The notes beneath the pieces were generated by a model. That model ran no database searches and was not told the DNA's origin. It worked only from the letters and a program-made list of their open reading frames with translations. This document shows positions 42,802 to 50,108 of a DNA stretch of 64,000 bases, one piece after another. Where the stretch lies: positions 682,001 to 746,000 of the forward strand of contig NZ_JAEMNV010000001.1 in NCBI RefSeq assembly GCF_016482825.1, in the 5' to 3' direction. The stretch is from Antrihabitans stalagmiti (GTDB lineage: Bacteria > Actinomycetota > Actinomycetes > Mycobacteriales > Mycobacteriaceae). Numbering within the stretch: position 1 is the first letter of the stretch; each line of letters begins with the position of its first letter. A program made the position numbers and the translations under genes.

Positions 42802-44466
42802 ATGGGCTCACGGGAGTCACGCGTCGGCTCACGGTTCGGTCCGTACGAACTGCGGACACTGCTCGGCAAGGGCGGGATGGGCGAGGTCTACGAGGCGTAC
42901 GACACGGTGAAAGATCGCACCGTCGCAGTGAAGATCCTGTTCGAAGACCTTGGCAAAGATCCGACCTACCAGGAGCGGTTCCGCCGCGAATCGCATTCCG
43001 CGGCGCGGTTGCAGGAACCACACGTCATCCCGATTCACGACTGGGGCGAAATCGACGGTGTCCTCTACATCGACATGCGGTTGGTCCGCGGTCAGGATCT
43101 ACGCTCGCTCCTGCGGCAGACCGGACCCCTTTCGCCTGCTCGTGCCGTCGCGATCGTCGGCCAGATCGCCGCAGCATTGGATGCTGCCCACGCGGACAAC
43201 CTGATTCATCGTGACGTGAAGCCCGAGAACATCCTGATCACCGGCGACGACTTCGCCTATCTCGTCGACTTCGGAATCGTCCGCTCCGACAACGATTCCA
43301 AGCTCACGTCTCTCGGCGAGACCATCGGCTCGTATGCCTACATGGCGCCCGAGCGTTTCGACGACCTGCCGACCACCTCCAGCGCCGATGTGTACTCGCT
43401 GGCATGTGTGCTCTACGAATGCCTCACCGGATCAAAGGCTTTCGGCGGAACGAGTGTCAATCAGCTGATCAGAGCGCACGTCGTCGGCCGACCTCCCGTG
43501 CCGAGCCGAGCGCGGCACGGAATCCCGATCGCCTTCGACGAAGTGATCGCGCGCGGAATGGCGAAGGAACCGATCGACCGGTATCGCAGCGCAGGCGAAC
43601 TGTCACGTGCCGCCTACGACGCCTTGAGCAACCCCGATCGGTACACCGCCAGCGAAATCGTCGATCGATCCGGCGACGCAACCACCGTCAACTTCACCGA
43701 CGACCGCACGCGGACCTCTCGGCCTGCGCCGCGACCTGCCCCTCGACCTGACCCGACACCGCCGACCCGGGTGAACACTCCCGCGCCGCAACAGTTCTGG
43801 CCTACGCCCGCGCCGCAGAGCTATGGGCCCGCGCCAGGTCCGATGACGCCGAATCCCATCACGTCGTACCCGCCGCCACCGGTGCCACCGTCGCGCAACT
43901 CCAACATCCGGCCGGTTCTGCTCACACTTCTCGCGGTCGCGGTCGTTGCCCTGCTCGGCGCAGGAGCCTGGTTCGCGGTGACGCAGACGTCGAAGGACGA
44001 CAACGCGACGACAGCTACCAGTGCGGCCACTCCCCCGCCGGAGACGACCGAGCCTGCGACGCAACCGGATTCGACAGATCGGCCGACCACCACCGCCCCG
44101 CGGACCCCGACGACACAAGCGTTGCCGCCGCTGTCGGGCTCGGTCTCGGGAGCGGACGACCAAGGCTTCGTCGACGTGTCCGGCGCCCGCTGCAACGACA
44201 CGAATCAAGCCTTGGCAATAGGCCGGACCCCCAGTTCGACCGTCGTGGTGTGCAGAACCGGTGTCGGCCGGATGTACTACAAGGGCGTTCGATCCAGCGA
44301 TGGAGCCAGCATTGCCCTCGACGATCCGCAGCAGGTAGGCGCGGGGTTCGTCGTCGTCAACAAAACCGACGGCACGCAGTACCGCATCGACTCCTCGTCG
44401 CTGACGATCGTTCAGAACGGCACGATCGTGGCATCGGAGCCGATGGTCGAGTACGCGTCACGCTGA
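42802..44466 (+). CDS. Ser/Thr protein kinase, PknB family, membrane-anchored
   Basis: A 554-residue receptor kinase. The kinase domain (about 16-275) has the Gly loop GKGGMGEVYEA (23-33), the Lys in AVKIL (about 46), HRDVKPENI (about 137-145), DFGIV (about 157) and APE (about 184), so it should be active. A Pro-rich juxtamembrane part (about 300-370) precedes one transmembrane helix (VLLTLLAVAVVALLGAGAWF, about 374-393). The outside part has a Thr/Pro linker and a small domain with two Cys (GARCNDTN, VVVCRTG). No PASTA repeats are seen. It overlaps the convergent LeuA-like gene by nine bases. The signal it senses is unknown. Confidence 0.9.
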   Translation: MGSRESRVGSRFGPYELRTLLGKGGMGEVYEAYDTVKDRTVAVKILFEDLGKDPTYQERFRRESHSAARLQEPHVIPIHDWGEIDGVLYIDMRLVRGQDLRSLLRQTGPLSPARAVAIVGQIAAALDAAHADNLIHRDVKPENILITGDDFAYLVDFGIVRSDNDSKLTSLGETIGSYAYMAPERFDDLPTTSSADVYSLACVLYECLTGSKAFGGTSVNQLIRAHVVGRPPVPSRARHGIPIAFDEVIARGMAKEPIDRYRSAGELSRAAYDALSNPDRYTASEIVDRSGDATTVNFTDDRTRTSRPAPRPAPRPDPTPPTRVNTPAPQQFWPTPAPQSYGPAPGPMTPNPITSYPPPPVPPSRNSNIRPVLLTLLAVAVVALLGAGAWFAVTQTSKDDNATTATSAATPPPETTEPATQPDSTDRPTTTAPRTPTTQALPPLSGSVSGADDQGFVDVSGARCNDTNQALAIGRTPSSTVVVCRTGVGRMYYKGVRSSDGASIALDDPQQVGAGFVVVNKTDGTQYRIDSSSLTIVQNGTIVASEPMVEYASR

Positions 44467-44949
44467 CCGCCTGCAGCCCTGATTCGCGACGAGGATATTC
44501 ACACCTGCGATGATCGCGCGCAACGCCGACTCGACACCGTCCGCGGCAATTGCCATCGCCCAGTGCCGTCGACCGTTGTGTTCGCAATAGACGAAGGTCG
44601 CCGTACCCTCCGCGACGCTCTGCTGGTGAAACGACAGCACCTCGACGCCACAACCGGCGTCGTAGAGGATCGAACTCAACGCCGCAATCGGGCCCGGAGC
44701 ACTGACTCGCGTGCAGCGGCTGCGGCCGTCGATGTCCAGCGTCGCCTCGTAGTCGCGCAGTCCGGTCGATCGGGGGTCGACGGTCCATCCGGCAAGACGA
44801 AGCCGACCGGCGATCGGGCTGTAGCGCTCGAGAAAGTCGTTCCAGGTCAGTCCCGCCGATTCGGCGCGCAGCGCACGCGGTAGCGGGGTGGAAAAACGAT
44901 CGGTGAACGGATCCGAGGATGCGGTGGAAAAGCGTGTGATGGTGTTCAT
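44458..44949 (-). CDS. orphan LeuA allosteric (dimerisation) domain protein
   Basis: A 163-residue protein that resembles only the C-terminal regulatory domain of 2-isopropylmalate synthase. The core is DYEATLDIDGRSRCTRVSAPG-like strand pairing (about 70-95), GPIAALSSILYDAGCGVEVLSF (within about 93-116) and HWAMAIAADGVESALRAIIAG (within about 136-158), which matches the LeuA pattern that binds leucine. No catalytic TIM barrel is present. It could bind a branched-chain amino acid or modulate LeuA by forming mixed dimers; this is inference. The ATG at 44949 is preferred because an upstream extension has no similarity. A hairpin lies in its leader. Confidence 0.78.
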   Translation of the reverse strand: MNTITRFSTASSDPFTDRFSTPLPRALRAESAGLTWNDFLERYSPIAGRLRLAGWTVDPRSTGLRDYEATLDIDGRSRCTRVSAPGPIAALSSILYDAGCGVEVLSFHQQSVAEGTATFVYCEHNGRRHWAMAIAADGVESALRAIIAGVNILVANQGCRRSA

Positions 44950-45002
44950 CGTGGTGGTCTTCCGAGATGAAGGAAGGACCGGTAGGTAGCACAACGACCC
45001 GC

Positions 45003-45032
45003 AGCGGGGGTCGGTCCGAATCAGACCCCGCT
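45003..45032 (-). promoter_or_regulatory. GC-rich hairpin in the leader of the LeuA-like gene
   Basis: AGCGGGGGTC (45003-45012) pairs with GACCCCGCT (45024-45032) with one bulge, in the 5' region of the LeuA-like gene on the minus strand. No T-run follows. It might be part of an attenuator or simply a terminator-like stem between divergent genes; the rest of the gap to 45154 shows nothing I can name. Confidence 0.35.
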
Positions 45033-45154
45033 ACGGCGGTGTACTACGAGCACGCGCTTCATAACCGAAGACAGTAGAGAAGCCACGGCCGACACGCAAC
45101 CGCACCGTCGCGGTACGCCGCGTGTGCCGCGTGTGCCGCTGGCAAACTAGAACC

Positions 45155-46144
45155 ATGTCGACGCCTCGATGGCTGCTCTGTGCAGTTGCGCTCCTCACTG
45201 CGATAGGCGTCGGCGGCTGCACGATCCCGACCCGCGAGGATGCGGCTACGACATCTCTACCTGCAACGTCTCTTCCTTCGACTGCTCTCTCCACTGCGGC
45301 GACGACACCCACCACGTCGCACCCGGCACCAACGCCGACCGAGGTAGCTGCACCGCCCCCACCCGGCGGTCCGGTGGCCGCGCCCGCGCCCTGCCTCGCG
45401 TCGGCGATGAAGCTCGATTGCGATATGCAGCAACGAATTTCAGCTGCCAACGCCTACATCGCGACCCGTCCGGGCACGGTCGGCTACGTCGTCGGAGATC
45501 GGGTGACCGGAGCGTCCTACCGTAACGACGGCGCCGATACGCCTGTGTGGACCGCATCCACGATCAAGCTGGCCATGGTCGTCGACCTGCTCACCCGTAA
45601 TCGCGCAGGCTCCATCACGCTGACCGACGAAGATCGCGACGAGATGCAACGAATGCTGCATTCATCGGACGACGAGGCCGCCGACGGCCTGTGGTTTCGC
45701 TACGCAGGCGATGATCACCTCACGTTCAACAACAACTTTCCGACGTACGGAATGCTCGATCTGGTCCCATACGACGGCTTCATCGAATATTTCCCTTATT
45801 GGGGCTTCCAACAGTGCACTCCGGAAGACCTGGATCGCCTCATCAACTACGTCCTCACCCGCATGGACCCGGCCGACACCGCGTACATCGTCGGCGAAAT
45901 GCAACGGGTCGACCCCAATCAGCAGTGGGGCGTCTGGGGTGCTGGTCGCGCAGCGGCGCCGGGCAACAAGGACGGGTGGTCGGAGGAATCGACAGGTTGG
46001 GTCATCAACTCCGTCGGATTCGCGGGACCCGGGCAGCGGTACACCCTGGCAATCATGAACTCGCTCAACGGCGAAGGCAGCTTCGACGACGGAACCGAGA
46101 CGGATTCGCGTGTCGCCCAGTTGTTGTTCGAAGGCAGATCCTGA
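45155..46144 (+). CDS. exported lipoprotein, class A beta-lactamase-like (LppW-like)
   Basis: A 329-residue lipoprotein. LLCAVALLTAIGVGGC (7-22) is a lipobox with Cys22 as lipidation site, and a Thr/Pro/Ala-rich linker (30-80) follows. The body is a serine-hydrolase fold with S135xxK138 (TASTIKLAM), the Ser/Lys pair of penicillin-binding proteins and beta-lactamases. The third motif KTG is not evident, but SSDDEAADGLW could supply the SDN-like position. I recognise similarity to the mycobacterial LppW type, of unproven function. ATG 45155 is the first that gives a normal lipoprotein signal. A beta-lactam-related or carbohydrate-esterase role are both possible. Confidence 0.75.
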   Translation: MSTPRWLLCAVALLTAIGVGGCTIPTREDAATTSLPATSLPSTALSTAATTPTTSHPAPTPTEVAAPPPPGGPVAAPAPCLASAMKLDCDMQQRISAANAYIATRPGTVGYVVGDRVTGASYRNDGADTPVWTASTIKLAMVVDLLTRNRAGSITLTDEDRDEMQRMLHSSDDEAADGLWFRYAGDDHLTFNNNFPTYGMLDLVPYDGFIEYFPYWGFQQCTPEDLDRLINYVLTRMDPADTAYIVGEMQRVDPNQQWGVWGAGRAAAPGNKDGWSEESTGWVINSVGFAGPGQRYTLAIMNSLNGEGSFDDGTETDSRVAQLLFEGRS

Positions 46145-46160
46145 CCGCGGGCGGTTTCGG

Positions 46161-46859
46161 TCAGCCCCGTGGTCGCAGCATCGCCGGATGCAGAGTCCGC
46201 GCGTCGCCGCGGACGTAGAGCCGCGCAGGCCGACCGCCGTCGCGTGTCGTCGTCGAACCGCTCGGTTCGACGAAGCCCGGTGTCGTCGTGACTTTGCGGT
46301 GAAAGTTGCGCGGGTCGAGCGTTGTCCCCCATACCGTTTCGTACACCCGTCGCAGCTCGGCGATAGTGAACTCCGCAGCGCAGAAGGCCGCGGCCAGCGG
46401 GGTGTACTCCAGCTTGTTGCGGGCTCGCTCGACGCCGTCGGTGAGGATGCGATGGTGATCGAACGCCAACGCGTCAGGCTGGGCGAGCACATCGGAAACG
46501 GTCAGCAATTCGACTGCGGCAGCGTCACTTCCGGCAACCGGATCAGTCAGCGTCGGCGTCAGCGCTAGGTATGCGGTCGTCACGACCCGCCCCCGCGGGT
46601 CACGGTCGGGTGCGCCGTAAGTCGCCAACTGCTCGAGGTGGACGTCGGACGAGCGCACACCGGTCTCTTCCTGAAGCTCGCGCGCTGCGGCCTGCAGCAG
46701 ATCTTCGTCGTCGAGCACGAAGCCGCCAGGCAACGCTCGCCGACCCCGAAACGGCTCTACTCCCCTACGAACCGCGAGCACAACGAGACGGTTCTGCTCG
46801 ATCGTCAGGACAACGAGGTCGACGGCAACAGCGGCGGTCGGACGCAATCGATTGGACAC
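46161..46859 (-). CDS. nrtR: NrtR-type transcriptional regulator (Nudix + winged helix)
   Basis: About 232 residues. The N-terminal Nudix domain (about 5-135) has an intact Nudix box: G, then E after five residues, then REL QEE TG (within GGFVLDDEDLLQAAARELQ and EETGV). The C-terminal winged helix (about 150-215) has FTIAELRRVYETVWG and the RNFHRKV motif found in NrtR. NrtR proteins sense ADP-ribose or NAD intermediates and repress NAD synthesis genes; many have lost the Nudix box, so this one may also hydrolyse. The frame starts at 46913, but that would put two operators inside the gene; the GTG at 46859 lies seven bases after a TATGAT box, which fits a leaderless transcript. It is divergent from the SPFH/NAD-kinase-like genes. 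Confidence 0.85.
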   Translation of the reverse strand: MSNRLRPTAAVAVDLVVLTIEQNRLVVLAVRRGVEPFRGRRALPGGFVLDDEDLLQAAARELQEETGVRSSDVHLEQLATYGAPDRDPRGRVVTTAYLALTPTLTDPVAGSDAAAVELLTVSDVLAQPDALAFDHHRILTDGVERARNKLEYTPLAAAFCAAEFTIAELRRVYETVWGTTLDPRNFHRKVTTTPGFVEPSGSTTTRDGGRPARLYVRGDARTLHPAMLRPRG

Positions 46860-46871
46860 AGCCACATCATA

Positions 46872-46888
46872 ATCGTCGACTTGACGAT
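46872..46888. promoter_or_regulatory. putative NrtR operator A
   Basis: ATCGTCGACTTGACGAT is an inverted repeat (ATCGTC-N5-GACGAT) upstream of nrtR and overlapping its promoter. It matches site B, 34 bp away, in 12 of 17 positions including both GTC..GAC arms. Confidence 0.65.
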
Positions 46889-46905
46889 AAGTCACGAAGC
46901 CAGTT

Positions 46906-46922
46906 ATCGTCATGTTGACGAA
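46906..46922. promoter_or_regulatory. putative NrtR operator B
   Basis: ATCGTCATGTTGACGAA contains CGTCA-TGT-TGACG, an exact five-base inverted repeat, and shares the ATCGTC..TTGACGA frame with site A. It ends three bases before the GGAG ribosome site of the SPFH gene, so binding there would block transcription or initiation of that operon. Confidence 0.65.
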
Positions 46923-46933
46923 AAGGAGTGGTT

Positions 46934-47935
46934 ATGGCCGACATCACGAAGTTCTGGTTCCTGCGACACCTGCGGGCCAACCCGACCGCACACATCCGCC
47001 ATCTGAACAGGGCGCGACTCGCGCACGACGGCACCGGGCAGGCCTTCTGGTTCCGGCCGCTCAACGCGGCCGTGAGCGAGATTCCCGTCGACGACCGCGA
47101 ACAACCGCTGCTCTTCCACGCGCGCACCGTCGACTTCCAGGACGTCACCGTGCAAGCCACCATCACCTACCGGGTGGCAGATCCCGCAATCGCCGCTGCC
47201 AGAATCGATTTCAGCATCGACCCCGACACCGGCGCATGGCGTGCACGCCCGCTCGAACAGGTCGGCGGACTGCTGACCGAACTGGCGCAGCAGCACGCCC
47301 TCGATCTCGTCGCGCGAATGACGTTGCCACAGGCCCTAGCGGAAGGAATGGCGTCGGTCAGGGAACGAATTGCCCGCGGACTCGGCAACGATCAGCGCAT
47401 CGTCGATACGGGTCTGGCAATAATCGACATTCGCGTCGTCGCAGTGCGCGCCGAACCCGATGTCGAACGCGCGCTGCAGACCCCGATGCGCGAGCAGGTG
47501 CAGCAGGACTCCGACAAGGCCACCTTCGAACGGCGTGCCCTTGCAGTCGAACGTGAACGTGCCATCGCGGAGAACGAATTGCAGAACCAGATCGAACTCG
47601 CCAGACGTGAAGAGCAATTGGTTGCGCAGAAGGGACAGAACGAGCGGCGACGCGCAACGGAAGCGGTTGCTGCGAACCAGGTTCACACCGAAGCGAAGGC
47701 CGCGCAGCAACGACTGCTCGCCGACGCCGAGGCAGACTCGACCCGAGTTGTCGGACTTGCGGCAGCAGACATCGAAACGGCACGGTTGGCCGCCTATCGC
47801 GATGTCGACACACACATCCTCCTGGCTCTGGCAATGGAGAAGCTGGCAGGCAATCTGCCGGAAATCGGCACTGTCAACGTCACGCCAGATCTCGTCACTG
47901 CGCTACTGAGTCGTCTCGCCACAGCGGGGACCTGA
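46934..47935 (+). CDS. SPFH/band 7 domain protein
   Basis: A 333-residue protein. About residues 10-170 form an SPFH (stomatin/flotillin) domain: PLLFHARTVDFQDVTVQATITYRVADP (split across about 58-84) is typical. Residues about 185-290 are a charged Glu/Arg/Ala helix, likely a coiled coil (ERRALAVERERAIAENELQN), followed by a C-terminal helix. No N-terminal transmembrane segment is visible, which is unusual for SPFH proteins, so it may be peripheral or form a cytoplasmic ring. GGAG lies six bases before the ATG. Its stop is one base from the next gene, and the NrtR operator B precedes it, so it is probably under NAD-dependent control. Confidence 0.86.
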   Translation: MADITKFWFLRHLRANPTAHIRHLNRARLAHDGTGQAFWFRPLNAAVSEIPVDDREQPLLFHARTVDFQDVTVQATITYRVADPAIAAARIDFSIDPDTGAWRARPLEQVGGLLTELAQQHALDLVARMTLPQALAEGMASVRERIARGLGNDQRIVDTGLAIIDIRVVAVRAEPDVERALQTPMREQVQQDSDKATFERRALAVERERAIAENELQNQIELARREEQLVAQKGQNERRRATEAVAANQVHTEAKAAQQRLLADAEADSTRVVGLAAADIETARLAAYRDVDTHILLALAMEKLAGNLPEIGTVNVTPDLVTALLSRLATAGT

Positions 47936-47936
47936 C

Positions 47937-48839
47937 ATGGCACTGCCTCCGCGCGCGGTGATCGTCTACCGCACAACCGAATTCGACGAACTGCTCAGCA
48001 GCCACGGCACGAGGGCACAGGCAGCGTTCTTCCTCGAGACGCGTGGCAGAACGCTCGACGAGGTCGAAGCCCGGCACAACGCGACCCACTCGGCGCTCGC
48101 ACGCGTGTCGTCCGCGGTGCCGATCGATTGGCGACGCGGGCAGGTCGAGCGTAAAGATCTGAGCCGCTTCGTATTCGGACCCGAGGATGTCGTTGTCGCC
48201 GTCGGACAGGACGGGTTGGTCGCGAACGTCGCCAAGTATCTCGACGCCCAACCCGTCGTCGGCGTCAACCCGGATCGCGAGCGCAATCCCGGCGTTCTCG
48301 TCGCTCACCAGCCCGGCGATGTTCGAAAAGCCCTTGCAGCAGCTGCAGATCCGGCGAAGTCGACAGGGCGGACCATGGTTCAGGCACGGCTCGACGACGG
48401 GCAATCGTTGCGCGCACTCAACGAGATCTACGTCGGGCATCCGTCGCATCAATCGGCGCGCTACCGCATTCGCACGCCGGACGGTCGCGAGGAACGTCAT
48501 TCGTCGTCGGGCGTCCTTGTCGGGTCGGGCACCGGCGCGACGGGCTGGTGCCGATCCGTGTGGTTGGAGCGGGCCAGCTCGTTGCACTTGCCCGCACCCG
48601 AGGCAGAAACGCTGTGCTGGTTTGCGCGGGAGGCGTGGCCCTCCCCCGCAACCGGAGCCGATCTGACCGAAGGCCTGATCGGCGCGGGCGAGGAGTTGAC
48701 GATAGTGGCCGAGTCCGATCTGGTGTTGTTCGGCGACGGCATCGAATCGGACACCCTCACCGTGTCGTGGGGTCAACACGTCGTTGTGTCCACCGCAGCG
48801 AATCGGCTGAAAATCGTTGGGCGGCTACGCCGCTCGTGA
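47937..48839 (+). CDS. NAD kinase-like protein with altered GGDG motif
   Basis: A 300-residue protein of the ATP-NAD kinase fold. EDVVVAVGQDGLVANVAKYL (within about 81-102) corresponds to the GGDGT motif but reads GQDG; NEIYVGHPSHQSARYRI (about 161-177) holds the NE pair, and SSGVLVGSGTGATGW (about 189-203) the conserved nucleotide-binding turn. NAD kinases make NADP, so a link to the NrtR regulator and SPFH partner is natural; the altered motif may mean another nucleotide, lower activity or a sensor role. The stop codon TGA is inside the third dispersed palindromic element, so the last residues (LRRS) are encoded by repeat sequence. Confidence 0.82.
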   Translation: MALPPRAVIVYRTTEFDELLSSHGTRAQAAFFLETRGRTLDEVEARHNATHSALARVSSAVPIDWRRGQVERKDLSRFVFGPEDVVVAVGQDGLVANVAKYLDAQPVVGVNPDRERNPGVLVAHQPGDVRKALAAAADPAKSTGRTMVQARLDDGQSLRALNEIYVGHPSHQSARYRIRTPDGREERHSSSGVLVGSGTGATGWCRSVWLERASSLHLPAPEAETLCWFAREAWPSPATGADLTEGLIGAGEELTIVAESDLVLFGDGIESDTLTVSWGQHVVVSTAANRLKIVGRLRRS

Positions 48840-48889
48840 GTCTTTTCGGAGGGCGGGCCCTCCGAAAGGACTCACGAGCCCGAAGGGCC
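48823..48889. repeat. dispersed palindromic element, copy C
   Basis: GGCTACGCCG, then arm CTCGTGAGTCTTTTCGGAGG (48833-48852), GCGGGC centre, then CCTCCGAAAGGACTCACGAG (48859-48878). The arms pair in 18 or more positions, the best of the three copies. It lies between convergent genes and contains the stop codons of both: TGA of the NAD-kinase-like gene at 48837-48839 and the complement of TGA of the TetR gene at 48872-48874. A role as a bidirectional terminator is likely. Confidence 0.85.
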
Positions 48890-49558
48890 GAGGTCGGCAA
48901 TCAGATCGAGCAGCTGGTGCAGATTGGACCGCAGGACCGGGAGCCGAGACAACGAGATGATCCGCTCGAGCAAGGGGGCTACGCGCCGGACGAGGAGCCT
49001 GGTTCGGGCTTGGCCAGGGCTGGAGTCGTGTACCCAGAACAGCACGACACCCATGTGCGCGAGCCACAGCAACTCGGGTAGCTCGGCAAGCAACCTTTTG
49101 TCCGCTTTGATGACACTGCCCTCGACGACACTGCGCATGATCGCGGTCGAGGCTTCGCGGGCCTCTCGGCTCTCCTCACTGAACGGACTCAGTGGGCTGG
49201 TCGGTTCGGCGGCGATGGCGAAGAACTTGCCTGCGAACTGGTGATACGGCTCGGCGACGTCGAGAAACAGGTTCTCGGTGAGTAGCCATCGCTGAGCCAG
49301 TGAGGTCGTCGGCCCGAGCCGACCGCGCACGGCCTCTTCGTGCAGATTCTGCATCCGTACATAGAAGCCCTGGACCAGTTGATCCTTGGACGAGAAGTAG
49401 TAATAGGCGTTGCCGAGGCTGACGCCCGCTTCCGACGCGACCGCTCGCATCGTCGTCTTGGCGTAGCCCTTCTCCTCGAACAGGCGAAGGGCTACGTCGA
49501 CGATCCGCTGTCGGGTTTCTTCACCACGAGCGGTGGACGGTTCGGCCGGGTTGGTCAC
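48872..49558 (-). CDS. TetR family transcriptional regulator
   Basis: A 228-residue TetR protein. The HTH is TTMRAVASEAGVSLGNAYYYF (within about 33-55), with SSKDQLVQGFYVRM leading into the ligand domain. The GTG at 49558 starts at a family-like length; the frame continues upstream without similarity. It follows the small membrane-protein gene on the same strand after 49 bp and is probably cotranscribed with it. The two TTGAACATGTTCAA palindromes upstream of that gene are the likely operators. Its stop is supplied by dispersed-repeat copy C. Confidence 0.87.
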   Translation of the reverse strand: MTNPAEPSTARGEETRQRIVDVALRLFEEKGYAKTTMRAVASEAGVSLGNAYYYFSSKDQLVQGFYVRMQNLHEEAVRGRLGPTTSLAQRWLLTENLFLDVAEPYHQFAGKFFAIAAEPTSPLSPFSEESREAREASTAIMRSVVEGSVIKADKRLLAELPELLWLAHMGVVLFWVHDSSPGQARTRLLVRRVAPLLERIISLSRLPVLRSNLHQLLDLIADLGPSGS

Positions 49559-49607
49559 ACCCACATCTTGCCCCGACCTCACCGCGTCACCGTGGCACCG
49601 CGCTGGT

Positions 49608-50030
49608 TCAGTGCGCGGGCGCGGGGGGTACGGGCCCATACGGCACCGGGACCATCGGCCGCTGCAGGTATTGCGGTTCCTGAGGCAGCTTGCGACCGCG
49701 ACGCAGCCGTGCCAGCACGACGAGATTGCCGAAATGCAGCACACCGAGGCCGAGAGTAACTGCGCCGAGCTTGCCTGCCAGTGCTTCGAACGCCGCTCGC
49801 GCGGTGGTGACGTCACCGTCGATGCGAAGCACAAGGGCTATGTAGCCGACGTTGATCAACCAGAACCCGACGACAAGCAGATGGTTGACGGCGGCTGCCG
49901 TTTCTTGGTCACCGTCGAATGCCTTGACGAGGAAGGATCCCCCGTTGCGGTAGAGCAGGCGTGCGACGAAGAACGTCAGCGCAGCACTGACAGCGACGTA
50001 GACGGCATAGGTGATGGTGATGGTGTCCAT
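49608..50030 (-). CDS. small integral membrane protein
   Basis: A 140-residue protein with about four hydrophobic segments: ITITYAVYVAVSAALTFFVA (about 4-23), HLLVVGFWLINVGYIALVLR, a Gly/Leu-rich helix (LGAVTLGLGVLHFGNLVVLA) and others. The end is Pro-rich (about 118-140) and polar. I do not recognise the family with confidence. GGAG sits five bases before the ATG. It stands behind two identical TetR-type palindromes and ahead of a TetR gene, so it may be the regulated target: membrane stress or lipid metabolism is a guess only. Confidence 0.7.
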   Translation of the reverse strand: MDTITITYAVYVAVSAALTFFVARLLYRNGGSFLVKAFDGDQETAAAVNHLLVVGFWLINVGYIALVLRIDGDVTTARAAFEALAGKLGAVTLGLGVLHFGNLVVLARLRRGRKLPQEPQYLQRPMVPVPYGPVPPAPAH

Positions 50031-50051
50031 CGGATCTCCTTCGAACGCAAC

Positions 50052-50095
50052 TTGAACATGTTCAATTAGCGTAGCAGCTATTTGAACATGTTCAA
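50052..50095. promoter_or_regulatory. two perfect TTGAACATGTTCAA palindromes
   Basis: The identical 14-base palindrome occurs at 50052-50065 and 50082-50095, 30 bp apart (about three helix turns). They lie 22 bp upstream of the membrane-protein start and between it and the BlaI gene. Together with the downstream TetR gene this looks like an autoregulated operator pair. Confidence 0.7.
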
Positions 50096-50108
50096 GTATG
50101 GAGGTTTC

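Noticed and set aside
44863-44992. His-rich frame (EDHHDEHHH) overlapping the LeuA-like start, as a possible leader peptide
   Set aside because: The frame runs on for over 200 codons as a shadow of the LeuA-like gene, there is no terminator/antiterminator pair and a His leader would not fit a leucine-binding protein.
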